Notes: generated by a model not told the origin, from the letters alone. A DNA stretch of 64,000 bases from an uncultured Oscillospiraceae bacterium (GCA_900539425.1 UQBX01000005.1:1-64000), one strand, 5' to 3'. Shown: positions 16,429-26,588, numbered from the stretch's first letter. A program made the numbers and translations.

Positions 16429-16456
16429 ATTATAAACTAATTAGACTTTCTGTCAA
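16429..16456 (-). promoter_or_regulatory. Sigma-A promoter of nagB
   Basis: On the minus strand, perfect TTGACA (16451-16456), a 16-base spacer and perfect TATAAT (16429-16434), 37 bases before the nagB start. It likely also serves the PepSY-like gene, metG and tatD. Confidence 0.8.
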
Positions 16457-16459
16457 TTA

Positions 16460-16945
16460 TTAATTTTCGCTGATCTGCGTTTTTTTTATGTGTTGAGCTG
16501 CAAGTATGGCTGCAAGAGCAACAAGCACTCCAAGCAAAGCTCCTGCGGTATCAATAGCCCAGTCCTCAACTTTGCAGGCTCTGCCTTCTACAAATATCTG
16601 GTGCACTTCATCGCTTACGGCGTAGGCGGAAGCGCACAACAACGCAAAAGGTATCTTAGCCATTCCGAACTGAACATAAAATGCAACTGCAAACAGCAGT
16701 CCCAGACCGGCAAACTCTGAAAAATGAGCAGCTTTGCGGACTATGAAATCTGTTACCGCATTATCCCCGAAAATGCTTTTAAAAAATTCAACGAATATAT
16801 CGCTCTGAGCCGAGGATTCACTTGCTGTGCGTGAAGAAAACCAAAATATTACTGCCATGCAGACCGCGCACAGCGCCCAGCATATTATTTTAGCGTATGC
16901 TGGAAATGTTTGATTCGGGCAGGAAATGTTATTTTCTTGTTGCAT
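16460..16945 (-). CDS. VanZ-family membrane protein
   Basis: A 161-aa membrane protein with four hydrophobic segments. The family signatures RKAAHFSEFAGLGLL and SDEVHQIFVEGRACKVEDW, then IDTAGALLGV, are clear. VanZ homologues are linked to low-level teicoplanin or lipoglycopeptide resistance and lipid-related envelope functions, but most members are uncharacterised. Its start overlaps the end of the peptide-binding protein gene by 17 bases. Confidence 0.9.
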   Translation of the reverse strand: MQQENNISCPNQTFPAYAKIICWALCAVCMAVIFWFSSRTASESSAQSDIFVEFFKSIFGDNAVTDFIVRKAAHFSEFAGLGLLFAVAFYVQFGMAKIPFALLCASAYAVSDEVHQIFVEGRACKVEDWAIDTAGALLGVLVALAAILAAQHIKKTQISEN

Positions 16946-18557
16946 ATATGAAGGATACCCTCCCTGAACCCGGGTGGAACTGTACTCCGCTTACACCCTT
17001 TGCCTGAGCGTAGTAGCATGATTCATAGAAAACAGGCAGAAAACTGTAGTTTTTATACAGCTCTTTTTCACATTCATAGCACGCCTGCGCAAGCCCCGAG
17101 GCATCTGCTGATGCGGCGTCCGCAAGCGCTTCGCTGTATCCGCTGCTGTTTATGTAAGCATATGAAACATTTTCAAATGTCTGCAGGAACGCAAGCGGGC
17201 TTGTTGAACTTGCAGTATAGGGGTAGAGTGCAATGTCGTAATCAGAAGCGGCAACACGCGACTTCATTTCACTTTCCGGCAGAGCCTCTATAACCATTGA
17301 AAAGCTTACGTCCTTATCATTTACTGAAGAAACAGAGCCTATTCCCGCTTGGATGCCCTGGGCAAGTTCTCTTGCAACTTCTTCCATGTAATCAGGTACA
17401 AGCAGAGTAATCTCCGTAGTGTATATTTCTTCTTCAGATATAACTTCTTTCCATAATTCAGCAGCCTTTTCAGCATCTGCGCTTTCAGCTACTCCTGAAA
17501 CTGACGTGTTGTACTGCGCTCCGTTAGCCGTGCATGTTGGCGGTACATATCCGCTTGCTTTCTGAAGGTAGGAATATTCATCGTAATCTATGTCTGCAAT
17601 TGAAAGATAAAGAGCTTTTCTTGCGTCTTTTTCGGCAAAGATACCGTCATTTCCGTTTATTACGAACATCCATGTTATGTTGCTGTAAGGCGTAAGCGAA
17701 ACACCGCTGCTGTCGCTTATTTCACTGCTTTCGTAGCCTCTTATGTACGCCGCGTCATAATATCCGCTCAGCAGGTCTTTGGAAAGATCTGTGTCATCGT
17801 CAACTATGTTGAGCGTAAGATCCGTGGCTTTGGGCTTTGTGGGGCCGCTGTAATCCTTGTTGGCGGCAAGTATATATGATGTATCAAGTATTGTTTTTAT
17901 GTAAAACTGCCCGTTGAACAGCGTGTATTCAAGTTTGAGTCCGTAGCGTCCTCCGGTAGATTCAAAAAATTCCCTGTTGCAGGGCATGGCAACAGCTGTG
18001 CTCATTGTTTCAAGAAAACTGTCGTCAGGGGAGGAAAGGTTTATTGTAAGCGTGTATTTGCCGCTTGCCGTAACTCCCAGCGTGCTTTCGTCGGCAGAAC
18101 CGGAGTGAACTTCAGGCGCATTTGCTATTGATGATATAGTAGAGTAAAGAGGGGACTGAGTTGTGTCGTCTGCCGCGCGCTGAAGAGCGAAAACGAAATC
18201 ATCGGCGGTAATTTCAGGGCCGTAATCTTCTCCCATCTTCTTTTTTACTGAATCGTAAATATGCCACTTCAGCCCCTGATAAAGCTCAAAGGTGTATGTT
18301 TTTCCGTCATTGCTTACGCTCCAGCTTTTTGCGCATCCGGGCGTAATGTTGCCCTCGTCATCACATCTTACAAGACCCTCAAAGCAGTTTTCTGCGATAA
18401 GGAACTCGTCCTGTGTTGAGGCAACCTGCGGGTCAAAACTGTTTATGTTGCCGCTGAACGGGTAAATAAGGTCTAATTTGTCATCAGAATCAGAGCATCC
18501 CGCAAAGGATACTGCAATCAGTACGAGCGCCAGGAGCGCTGCGGTTATCTTTTTCAT
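16929..18557 (-). CDS. Oligopeptide/dipeptide-type ABC transporter substrate-binding lipoprotein
   Basis: A 542-aa extracytoplasmic solute-binding protein of family 5 (OppA/DppA type). The signal peptide ends in the lipobox S-F-A-G-C, so the mature protein is a membrane-anchored lipoprotein. Family features include FDPQVASTQDEFLIAENCFEGL near the N terminus, W-S-V-S-N-D-G-K-T-Y-T-F and ITADDFVFALQRA. I place the start at ATG 18557 (MKKITAAL) because GGTG lies six bases upstream; ATG 18563 and TTG 18569 are also in frame. No permease or ATPase gene is nearby, so it is an orphan binding protein, possibly feeding a transporter encoded elsewhere. Confidence 0.9.
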   Translation of the reverse strand: MKKITAALLALVLIAVSFAGCSDSDDKLDLIYPFSGNINSFDPQVASTQDEFLIAENCFEGLVRCDDEGNITPGCAKSWSVSNDGKTYTFELYQGLKWHIYDSVKKKMGEDYGPEITADDFVFALQRAADDTTQSPLYSTISSIANAPEVHSGSADESTLGVTASGKYTLTINLSSPDDSFLETMSTAVAMPCNREFFESTGGRYGLKLEYTLFNGQFYIKTILDTSYILAANKDYSGPTKPKATDLTLNIVDDDTDLSKDLLSGYYDAAYIRGYESSEISDSSGVSLTPYSNITWMFVINGNDGIFAEKDARKALYLSIADIDYDEYSYLQKASGYVPPTCTANGAQYNTSVSGVAESADAEKAAELWKEVISEEEIYTTEITLLVPDYMEEVARELAQGIQAGIGSVSSVNDKDVSFSMVIEALPESEMKSRVAASDYDIALYPYTASSTSPLAFLQTFENVSYAYINSSGYSEALADAASADASGLAQACYECEKELYKNYSFLPVFYESCYYAQAKGVSGVQFHPGSGRVSFIYATRK

Positions 18558-19007
18558 ATCCATCACCAATTAAATCAGTTATAATATTATATCAAATGAG
18601 ATTGGCTTTGAAAAGACGGAAAACTTATTTTTTAATAATATTTTTAACTCTTTCTAATAGTTGCGAATTGATTATTTACAGCTTGTATCATACAAGTTTT
18701 GTTCTTGATTTTATGTGCGGCGTTTTAGGCGGGAAAAGGCTGAAAAAAGACGAAAAATTAAAACACCCGGAGCAGTGTTACAAAAAGTTTTCAAAAAAAT
18801 TACTATTATTTGAAATTTATTATTGACTTATTAGCTTTTAATGTTTATTATATAAGCCACATTGAAAATGGAAAGTGTGCCCTTTTTGAAAAACAGGCTT
18901 TTTACGGCTTTTTCGGAAAGTGTTTTCAAGCCGCTTGTACGGATGAAAAATCAGCGCGTTTTCCGTGTTTTATCAGAAATTTACAAAGAAACGGAGTGAT
19001 TGCCTTT
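18558..19007. other. 450-base divergent intergenic region and rpoB leader
   Basis: AT-rich region between the binding-protein gene and rpoB. It contains the rpoB promoter (18823-18851) and a ~150-base untranslated leader up to the rpoB start. On the minus strand a TATAAT-like box lies near 18587-18595 but without a convincing -35. A 76-codon plus-strand frame at 18596-18826 has no ribosome site and I do not accept it. No riboswitch or RNA gene is recognisable. Confidence 0.6.
18823..18851 (+). promoter_or_regulatory. Sigma-A promoter of rpoB-rpoC
   Basis: TTGACT (18823-18828), a 17-base spacer and TATTAT (18846-18851). It is 156 bases before the rpoB start, giving a long leader. Ribosomal protein genes rplJ-rplL, which usually precede rpoB and provide its transcription, are not here. 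Confidence 0.7.
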
Positions 19008-22000
19008 ATGGTAAATGTAAAGGATGTTCAGTTCGGCACAACAACAAGAAAAAGCTTCGCCAAGATCAACGAAGTTATGCAGATGCCCAATCTTATTGAG
19101 GTGCAGAAGAAGTCCTACCAGTGGTTTCTTGACGAAGGCATGAGAGAGGTTTTCCGCGATATCGGCTCAATAACCGATTACACCGGAAATCTTGTGCTTG
19201 ATTTCATTGACTACTCAATGGATGAGCCGCCTAAGTATACAATTGCGCAGTGCAAGGAACTTGATGCCAACTATGCAAAACCGCTTACGGTTACCGCACG
19301 CCTGCTCAATAAGGAAACGGGTGAGGTAAAGGAAAACAATGTTTATATGGGCGACTTCCCGCTTATGACAGATGCGGGCACCTTCATCATAAACGGCGCG
19401 GAAAGATGTATAGTATCTCAGCTTGTTCGTTCCCCCGGCGTATATTATCACATGGATCATGACAAGACCGGTAAGGAACTTTATACCAATACCGTTATCC
19501 CCAACAGAGGCGCGTGGCTTGAATATGAAACAGATGCCAATGATCTTTTCTATGTAAGAATAGACAAGAACAGAAAGATCTTCATCACCACATTCCTCAG
19601 AGCACTCGGTCTTGGAACGGATGATGAGATCAGAGAATTCTTCGGCAATGACGAAAGAATAGAAGCTACTATCGAAAAGGATACAACCAAAAACACGGAA
19701 GAGGCTCTTATCGAGGTTTACAAGAAACTCCGTCCCGGCGAGCCTCCCACCCTTGAAACTGCCCAGGCTCATCTTGACGGACTTTTCTTTGATCCGCACA
19801 GATATGACCTTTCAAGAGTAGGCAGATATAAATACAACAAAAAGCTTGCCCTCAGCGACAGACTTATCGGCTGCACTCTTACACAGCCTATCATCTCACC
19901 ACAGGGCGAATTTCTTGCCGATGCGGGCGAGAAGATCGATAAAGAAAAGGCCCTTGAGATAGAAAACGCAGGCGTTATGTATGCGTTTGTTGACGCTGAC
20001 GGCGTAGAGATAAAGATCGTTTCAAACGGTATGGTTGACATTGATAAATATGTTGACTTTGACTGCAAGGAATACGGCATCAACGAAAAGGTTTCTTACA
20101 GAGCACTCTCCGAGATACTTGAAAAATGCGGCGATGACGAGGAAATGCTCAGAGAAGAGATCAGAATCCATGCAGACGATCTTATTCCCAAGCATATCGT
20201 TACGGATGATATTTTTGCTTCCGTTTCATATCTTATCAACATTGCTCACGGCGTAGGCACTACCGATGATATCGACCATCTCGGTAACCGCCGAATCAGA
20301 GCTGTCGGCGAACTTCTTCAGAACCAGGTTAGAATCGGTTTCTCAAGAATGGAAAGAGTTATTCGTGAAAGAATGACTCTTCAGGCTCAGGACAACGGCG
20401 ACGAGATCACTCCTCAGGCGCTTATCAATATCCGCCCCGTTGTTGCGGCAATCAAAGAGTTCTTTGGCTCTTCTCCGCTTTCACAGTTCATGGATCAGAA
20501 TAACCCGCTTGCGGAACTTACTCATAAGAGAAGACTTTCCGCTCTTGGCCCCGGCGGTCTTTCAAGAGACAGAGCCGGATTCGAAGTCCGCGACGTTCAT
20601 TATACTCATTACGGCAGAATGTGCCCCATCGAAACTCCCGAAGGTCCCAACATCGGTCTTATCTCTTACCTTGCATGTTACAGCCGACTCAACGAATACG
20701 GCTTCATCGAGGCTCCTTACCGCAGAGTTGATAAGGAAACAGGCGTTGTAACCTCAGAGGTTGTATATATGACCGCTGATGTTGAGGATAACTATGTTGT
20801 TGCACAGGCAAACGAACCTCTTGACGAAAACGGCAGATTTACCAACAAGAGAGTTACCTGCCGCCACAGGGATGAGTTCATCACCTGCGAGCCGGAAAAG
20901 GTAGACTTCATGGACGTTTCGCCTAAGATGGTAGTTTCAGTTGCTACCGCAATGATTCCTTTCCTTGAAAACGATGACGCAAACCGTGCTCTTATGGGTG
21001 CAAACATGCAGAGGCAGGCAGTTCCGCTTCTCAAGACGGAAGCTCCCGTTGTAGGCACCGGCATGGAATATAAAGCCGCTTACGACTCAGGCGTTGTTGT
21101 AATCGCAAAGCGCGGCGGTACCGTTACTGCGGTAGACGCCGAATCAATAGAGATCACCGTTAAAAAAGGCGATGTGGACAGATATGAGCTTATCAAGTTC
21201 AGCGGCTCCAACCAGGATACCTGCATAAACCAGAGACCTATCGTTTCAATCCGCCAGAAGGTTGAGGCTGGTCAGGTAATTGCAGACGGTCCCGCAACCT
21301 GCAACGGTGAAATTTCACTCGGTAAGAATGCCCTCATCGGCTTTATGACATGGGAAGGCTACAACTACGAGGACGCTGTTCTTATCAATGAAAAAATGGT
21401 GCGTGAAGATGTCTACACCTCTATCCACATTGAGGAACACGAGGTTGAGGCAAGAGATACAAAGCTCGGTCCCGAAGAGATCACACGCGATATTCCCAAC
21501 GTCGGCGAAGACGCTCTTAAAGATCTTGACGAAGACGGTATTATCCGTGTGGGCGCAGAAGTTCATACAGGCGATATCCTTGTCGGCAAGGTAACACCTA
21601 AGGGCGAAACAGAACTCACTGCAGAAGAAAGACTGCTCCGTGCTATTTTCGGTGAAAAGGCAAGAGAAGTAAGAGATACTTCACTCCGAGTTCCTCACGG
21701 TGAGTACGGTATTGTTGTTGATGTTAAGCATTTTGAGCGCAAGGACTGCGAAGAACTCAGCCCCGGCGTTAATAAGAAAGTAAGAATTTACATTGCCCAG
21801 AAGAGAAAAATCCAGGTGGGCGATAAAATGGCGGGTCGTCACGGAAACAAGGGCGTTGTTTCACGTGTACTTCCGCAGGAAGATATGCCGTTCCTTCCGG
21901 ACGGCAGACCGCTTGACATTGTTCTTAACCCTCTCGGCGTACCTTCACGTATGAACATCGGTCAGGTACTTGAGGTTCATCTTGGCTATGCGGCTAAGGC

Positions 22001-22709
22001 GCTCGGCTGGAAGATGTGCACACCCGTATTTGACGGCGCTCACGAGGACGATATCCGCGAATGTCTCCGCCTTGCAGGCCTTTCCGAAGACGGTAAAACG
22101 ATCCTTACGGACGGCAGAACAGGTGAGAAATTTGATAACCCCATAACAGTAGGTTATATGTATTACCTCAAGCTCCATCACCTTGTTGACGATAAGATCC
22201 ACGCTCGTTCAACAGGTCCTTACAGCATGGTTACGCAGCAGCCGCTCGGCGGTAAAGCCCAGTTCGGCGGTCAGCGTTTCGGTGAAATGGAAGTTTGGGC
22301 ACTTGAGGCTTACGGCGCTGCCTACACTCTTCAGGAGATCATCACCGTTAAGTCGGATGATGTTTCAGGCAGAGTTAAGACCTATGAGGCTATTGTAAAG
22401 GGCGAAAATATTCCGCCTGCCGGAACTCCCGAATCCTTCAAGGTTCTGTTCAAGGAACTTCAGGCTCTCGGACTTGACGTTCAGCTCAGAGATAAGAACG
22501 GCAACGAGGTAGAGCTCAAGCAGGATATTGATGACGGCACGGAAATTCAGCCGATAGATGAAAACGCATTTTCCGAGGTAAACGATTTTGAAACGAACGG
22601 CGACGGCTATTCTTTCGAAAATCCCGAGGAAGACGGCGAGGAAGCAGGTCAGGATTCTGATTTGGACGATCTGTTCAGCGATACACAGAATGACGATTAT
22701 GACGAATAA
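19008..22709 (+). CDS. rpoB: DNA-directed RNA polymerase subunit beta
   Basis: A 1233-aa core polymerase subunit. The start is ATG 19008 (MVNVKDVQFGTTTRKSFAKI), with GGAGTG ten bases before it; the open frame extends upstream to 18810 but that part is unlike RpoB. The rifampicin pocket reads SQFMDQNNPL..LTHKRRLSALGPGGL with Asp, His and Ser at the classic 516/526/531 positions, so no common resistance change is present. MCPIETPEGPNIGLI and GDKMAGRHGNKGVVS are also intact. The C-terminal ~60 residues form a Glu/Asp-rich tail. rpoC follows after 49 bases. Confidence 0.98.
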   Translation: MVNVKDVQFGTTTRKSFAKINEVMQMPNLIEVQKKSYQWFLDEGMREVFRDIGSITDYTGNLVLDFIDYSMDEPPKYTIAQCKELDANYAKPLTVTARLLNKETGEVKENNVYMGDFPLMTDAGTFIINGAERCIVSQLVRSPGVYYHMDHDKTGKELYTNTVIPNRGAWLEYETDANDLFYVRIDKNRKIFITTFLRALGLGTDDEIREFFGNDERIEATIEKDTTKNTEEALIEVYKKLRPGEPPTLETAQAHLDGLFFDPHRYDLSRVGRYKYNKKLALSDRLIGCTLTQPIISPQGEFLADAGEKIDKEKALEIENAGVMYAFVDADGVEIKIVSNGMVDIDKYVDFDCKEYGINEKVSYRALSEILEKCGDDEEMLREEIRIHADDLIPKHIVTDDIFASVSYLINIAHGVGTTDDIDHLGNRRIRAVGELLQNQVRIGFSRMERVIRERMTLQAQDNGDEITPQALINIRPVVAAIKEFFGSSPLSQFMDQNNPLAELTHKRRLSALGPGGLSRDRAGFEVRDVHYTHYGRMCPIETPEGPNIGLISYLACYSRLNEYGFIEAPYRRVDKETGVVTSEVVYMTADVEDNYVVAQANEPLDENGRFTNKRVTCRHRDEFITCEPEKVDFMDVSPKMVVSVATAMIPFLENDDANRALMGANMQRQAVPLLKTEAPVVGTGMEYKAAYDSGVVVIAKRGGTVTAVDAESIEITVKKGDVDRYELIKFSGSNQDTCINQRPIVSIRQKVEAGQVIADGPATCNGEISLGKNALIGFMTWEGYNYEDAVLINEKMVREDVYTSIHIEEHEVEARDTKLGPEEITRDIPNVGEDALKDLDEDGIIRVGAEVHTGDILVGKVTPKGETELTAEERLLRAIFGEKAREVRDTSLRVPHGEYGIVVDVKHFERKDCEELSPGVNKKVRIYIAQKRKIQVGDKMAGRHGNKGVVSRVLPQEDMPFLPDGRPLDIVLNPLGVPSRMNIGQVLEVHLGYAAKALGWKMCTPVFDGAHEDDIRECLRLAGLSEDGKTILTDGRTGEKFDNPITVGYMYYLKLHHLVDDKIHARSTGPYSMVTQQPLGGKAQFGGQRFGEMEVWALEAYGAAYTLQEIITVKSDDVSGRVKTYEAIVKGENIPPAGTPESFKVLFKELQALGLDVQLRDKNGNEVELKQDIDDGTEIQPIDENAFSEVNDFETNGDGYSFENPEEDGEEAGQDSDLDDLFSDTQNDDYDE

Positions 22710-22758
22710 TCACTGACCGAAAACCTGCATTACATTATATATAAAGGAGTGCTTCCAA

Positions 22759-25700
22759 ATGGAAAATCAAAACGAATTCAGTTCAATAAGAATCGGCCTT
22801 GCCTCTCCTGAAAAGATTCGTGAATGGTCTTACGGCGAGGTTACAAAGCCGGAAACAATAAATTACAGAACTCTTAAGCCTGAGAAGGACGGCCTTTACT
22901 GCGAAAAGATCTTCGGACCTACCAAGGACTGGGAGTGTCACTGCGGAAAGTATAAGAGAATCCGCTATAAAGGCAAAGTCTGCGAGCGCTGCGGCGTAGA
23001 GATCACACGTTCAAAGGTAAGACGTGAGCGTATGGGTCATATCGAGCTTGCCGCTCCTGTTTCTCATATCTGGTATTTCAAGGGAATACCCAGCCGTCTC
23101 GGCCTTGTGCTTGATATAAGCCCGCGTTATCTTGAAAAAGTTCTTTATTTCGCGCTTTATATCGTAACCGATCCCGGCGATACCCCGCTTGAGAAAATGC
23201 AGATCCTCAATGAAAAAGAATACGCAGATATGCGTGAGCGCTATGAGGATGATTTCGAGGCTGGAATGGGCGCTGAGGCTATCAAAAAGCTTCTTCAGGA
23301 TATAGATGTGTTCCAGCTCCGTGATGAACTCAACGCGGAACTTGAAAACGCAACAGGTCAGAAGAGAGTGCGTCTTCTCAAGAGACTTGATGTTGTAGAC
23401 GCTTTCTGCAAGAGCGGCAACAAGCTTGAGTGGATGATTCTTGATGTTATACCCGTAATCCCGCCCGATATCAGACCTATGGTTCAGCTTGACGGCGGCA
23501 GATTTGCAACATCAGACCTCAATGACCTTTACAGAAGAGTTATTAACAGAAACAACCGTCTCAAGAGACTTCTTGAGCTCGGCGCACCCGATATTATCGT
23601 AAGAAACGAAAAGAGAATGCTTCAGGAAGCTGTTGACGCGCTTATTGATAACGGCCGCAGAGGCAGACCCGTTACAGGCCCCAGCAACCGTCCTCTTAAA
23701 TCTCTTTCCGATATGCTCAAGGGTAAGCAGGGACGTTTCCGTCAGAACCTTCTCGGTAAGCGTGTTGACTATTCAGGACGTTCCGTTATCGTTGTAGGCC
23801 CTGAACTTAAAATGCATCAGTGCGGTCTTCCCAAGGAAATGGCAATTGAGCTTTTCAAGCCTTTCGTTATGAAACGCCTCGTTGCAACAGGTGCCGCTTC
23901 AAATATCAAATCAGCAAGGAAAAAGGTTGAAAGAGCGCAGGATCCCGCAGTATGGGATGCTCTTGAGGTAGTTATTAAAGACCACCCCGTAATGCTCAAC
24001 CGTGCACCCACACTTCACCGTCTTGGTATTCAGGCGTTTGAGCCCGTTCTTGTAGAGGGCAGAGCTATTAAGCTTCATCCGCTTGCCTGCACAGCGTTCA
24101 ATGCTGACTTCGACGGTGACCAGATGGCTGTTCACGTTCCTCTTTCAGCTGAGGCACAGGCAGAGGCAAGACTTCTTATGCTTGCTGCCAACAACCTGCT
24201 CAAGCCTTCAGACGGTAAGCCTGTAACAGTTCCTACACAGGATATGGTTATCGGTTCTTACTATCTTACAATGATCAAAGAGGGCGAGCCCGGTCAGCCT
24301 AAGTTCTTCCAGGATGAAGAGAGAACAAACGAAATCTCTTTTGAGGACGTAAAGGCAAAGGTAAACGGCAAGTATTCAGATTCTCAGCTTCTTTGCTCAG
24401 ATGTGGATGACGAACTTGTTTCAGAGTTCTCTATCTATAAATCATATAAGATATACAGAGATAAAGACGAGGCTATGATGGCATATCAAGAGGGTTCTCT
24501 CGGTATGCACTCTCCCGCTAAAATCCGTGTAACAAAGGATACAGAAAGCGGCACAAAGAGCGCTGTTATCATAACCACTATCGGCAGAGTTATCTTCAAC
24601 AATCCTATTCCTCAGGATCTTGGATTTGTTGACCGTTCAAAGCCGGAGCTTGAGTTCAAACCCGAAATAGACTTTGTTGTAAAGAAGGGCGAACTCGGAA
24701 AGATAGTTGATAAACTTATCTCCGTTCACGGCGTTTCTGTAGCATCTGTTGCACTTGACGCAATCAAGGCTCAGGGCTATAAATATTCAACAGTTTCCGG
24801 TACCACCGTTGCTGTATGCGACGCTCTTATTCCGGATGCTAAAAAAGAATTCCTTGATGAGGCTGAAAAGAAAGTTGATGAGATCACTCTCAACTACAAT
24901 TACGGTCTTATCACAAACGAAGAGCGTTCCTCAGCCGTAATTAAGGCTTGGGAGGATTGTACAAATAAAGTTACCAACGAGCTTACTTCAAACTTTGACG
25001 GTACTCATAACCCGATCCACATGATGGTAGATTCAGGTGCTCGTGGTAGTACCGCTCAGCTTCGTCAGCTTGCAGGTATGCGCGGACTTATCGCGAATAC
25101 TGCTGGTAAAACAATCGAAATCCCCATCCGTGCTAACTACCGTGAAGGTCTGAATATTCTTGAATACTTCATTTCTTCAAGAGGTGCGCGTAAAGGTCTT
25201 GCCGATACGGCTCTTCGTACTGCTGACTCAGGTTACCTTACAAGACGTCTTGTAGACGTTTCTCAGGATGTTATTATTCGTGATGATGACTGCGGCTGCA
25301 ATGATGGTATCGTTGTTAAGGCAATCATGGATGGTAACCGTGAGCTTGAATCACTCAATGAGCGTCTTGTCGGCAGATTCCCGCTCAATGAGGTAACAGA
25401 CCCGAATACGGGCGAGGTTATTGCCACACCTGATAAAATGATCACCAAGGATACTGCAGATAAGATTGTTGCTGCTGGTATCAAGGAAGTAAAGATACGC
25501 TCACTTATCACATGTAAGTCACGCCATGGCGTATGCCGCAAGTGCTACGGTTCAAACCTTGCGTTCAACGAGCCTGTTCAGGTCGGCGAGGCTGTAGGCA
25601 TCATAGCTGCTCAGTCAATCGGTGAGCCCGGTACACAGCTTACAATGAGAACGTTCCATACCGGCGGTATCGCAGGCGGTGAAGATATCACACAGGGTCT

Positions 25701-26511
25701 TCCCAGAGTTGAGGAACTTTTCGAGGCAAGAAAGCCGAAGCAGTACGCTATCCTTTCCGAGATTGACGGTACAGTCAGATTCGAAGAGGTTAAGAAAGCT
25801 CAGCATATCGTTGTTACAAACAATGATACGCTTGAAGAAAAGAAATACCTCATTCCTTACGGCTTCAGAATTCGTGAGGAAATCACAGAGGGCGCGCATG
25901 TTGTTAAGGGTCAGGAACTCACTTACGGTTCAAAGAACCCGAACGACATTCTTGCTATTCTCGGTGAAGAGGCCGTTTATAATTACCTTATTCAGGAAGT
26001 TCAGTTTGCTTACCGTACTCAGGGTGTTGATATCAACGATAAGCACATTGAGGTAATCGTTCGTCAAATGCTCAAGAAGTGTACTGTTGACGATGCCGGA
26101 GATACTGATCTCGTTTCCGGAACAATGGTTGATGTTGCTGCTGTTGAGGAAGAAAATGACAGAATTGATGCCAGAATCGCAGCAGGAGAGACGGGTCTTA
26201 AAAAGGCAACACGTATTCCTGTTCTTATGGGTATCACCAAGGCTTCACTTGCAACAGATTCATTCCTTTCAGCTGCGTCATTCCAGGAAACAACAAGAGT
26301 TCTTACCGATGCCGCTATCAAGGGCAAGGTTGATCCGCTTATCGGTCTTAAAGAGAACGTTATCATCGGTAAACTTGTTCCCGCAGGCACAGGTATGGAT
26401 GTGTTCCGTGATGTTGATGTTATCCCCAGCTATCTTTCTTCAGAGGGTTCAGAAGAAATTTTAAATCTTGAACAGCTTCAAAAGCTATTGACAAATAGTG
26501 CTGCTGAGTGA
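22759..26511 (+). CDS. rpoC: DNA-directed RNA polymerase subunit beta'
   Basis: A 1250-aa core subunit. The N-terminal zinc finger CHCGKYK...CERCG lies near residues 60-78, the catalytic loop FNADFDGDQMAVH holds the three Mg-binding aspartates, and the second zinc site (C-G-C-N-D-G ... CKSRHGVCRKCYG) is present. AAAGGAG precedes the ATG. It is the short Firmicutes form without the large insertion of proteobacteria. The promoter for the ribosomal-protein genes downstream seems to begin inside its last codons. Confidence 0.98.
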   Translation: MENQNEFSSIRIGLASPEKIREWSYGEVTKPETINYRTLKPEKDGLYCEKIFGPTKDWECHCGKYKRIRYKGKVCERCGVEITRSKVRRERMGHIELAAPVSHIWYFKGIPSRLGLVLDISPRYLEKVLYFALYIVTDPGDTPLEKMQILNEKEYADMRERYEDDFEAGMGAEAIKKLLQDIDVFQLRDELNAELENATGQKRVRLLKRLDVVDAFCKSGNKLEWMILDVIPVIPPDIRPMVQLDGGRFATSDLNDLYRRVINRNNRLKRLLELGAPDIIVRNEKRMLQEAVDALIDNGRRGRPVTGPSNRPLKSLSDMLKGKQGRFRQNLLGKRVDYSGRSVIVVGPELKMHQCGLPKEMAIELFKPFVMKRLVATGAASNIKSARKKVERAQDPAVWDALEVVIKDHPVMLNRAPTLHRLGIQAFEPVLVEGRAIKLHPLACTAFNADFDGDQMAVHVPLSAEAQAEARLLMLAANNLLKPSDGKPVTVPTQDMVIGSYYLTMIKEGEPGQPKFFQDEERTNEISFEDVKAKVNGKYSDSQLLCSDVDDELVSEFSIYKSYKIYRDKDEAMMAYQEGSLGMHSPAKIRVTKDTESGTKSAVIITTIGRVIFNNPIPQDLGFVDRSKPELEFKPEIDFVVKKGELGKIVDKLISVHGVSVASVALDAIKAQGYKYSTVSGTTVAVCDALIPDAKKEFLDEAEKKVDEITLNYNYGLITNEERSSAVIKAWEDCTNKVTNELTSNFDGTHNPIHMMVDSGARGSTAQLRQLAGMRGLIANTAGKTIEIPIRANYREGLNILEYFISSRGARKGLADTALRTADSGYLTRRLVDVSQDVIIRDDDCGCNDGIVVKAIMDGNRELESLNERLVGRFPLNEVTDPNTGEVIATPDKMITKDTADKIVAAGIKEVKIRSLITCKSRHGVCRKCYGSNLAFNEPVQVGEAVGIIAAQSIGEPGTQLTMRTFHTGGIAGGEDITQGLPRVEELFEARKPKQYAILSEIDGTVRFEEVKKAQHIVVTNNDTLEEKKYLIPYGFRIREEITEGAHVVKGQELTYGSKNPNDILAILGEEAVYNYLIQEVQFAYRTQGVDINDKHIEVIVRQMLKKCTVDDAGDTDLVSGTMVDVAAVEEENDRIDARIAAGETGLKKATRIPVLMGITKASLATDSFLSAASFQETTRVLTDAAIKGKVDPLIGLKENVIIGKLVPAGTGMDVFRDVDVIPSYLSSEGSEEILNLEQLQKLLTNSAAE

Positions 26512-26517
26512 TATACT
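26488..26517 (+). promoter_or_regulatory. Candidate promoter for rpsL-rpsG-fusA, inside the 3' end of rpoC
   Basis: Perfect TTGACA (26488-26493), an 18-base spacer and TATACT (26512-26517). The -35 overlaps the last rpoC codons and the -10 follows the stop codon. It would produce a ~190-base leader before rpsL. Confidence 0.6.
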
Positions 26518-26588
26518 TGATAATTGTGCGAGTGGAAAAACAGCACATTTAACAAATATTTTTAATTAATTTGGCACTAATGCACAAA

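Noticed and set aside
18596..18826. 76-codon plus-strand frame between the binding-protein gene and rpoB
   Set aside because: No ribosome site, no recognisable family, and it runs into the rpoB promoter; its Lys-rich AT-driven composition is what non-coding AT-rich DNA gives.
18810..19007. N-terminal extension of RpoB from an upstream start at 18810
   Set aside because: RpoB homology and a ribosome site begin at 19008; the upstream 66 codons overlap the promoter and are unlike RpoB.
19215..19799. Long minus-strand frame inside rpoB
   Set aside because: Shadow of the conserved rpoB coding frame; no start context or family match.
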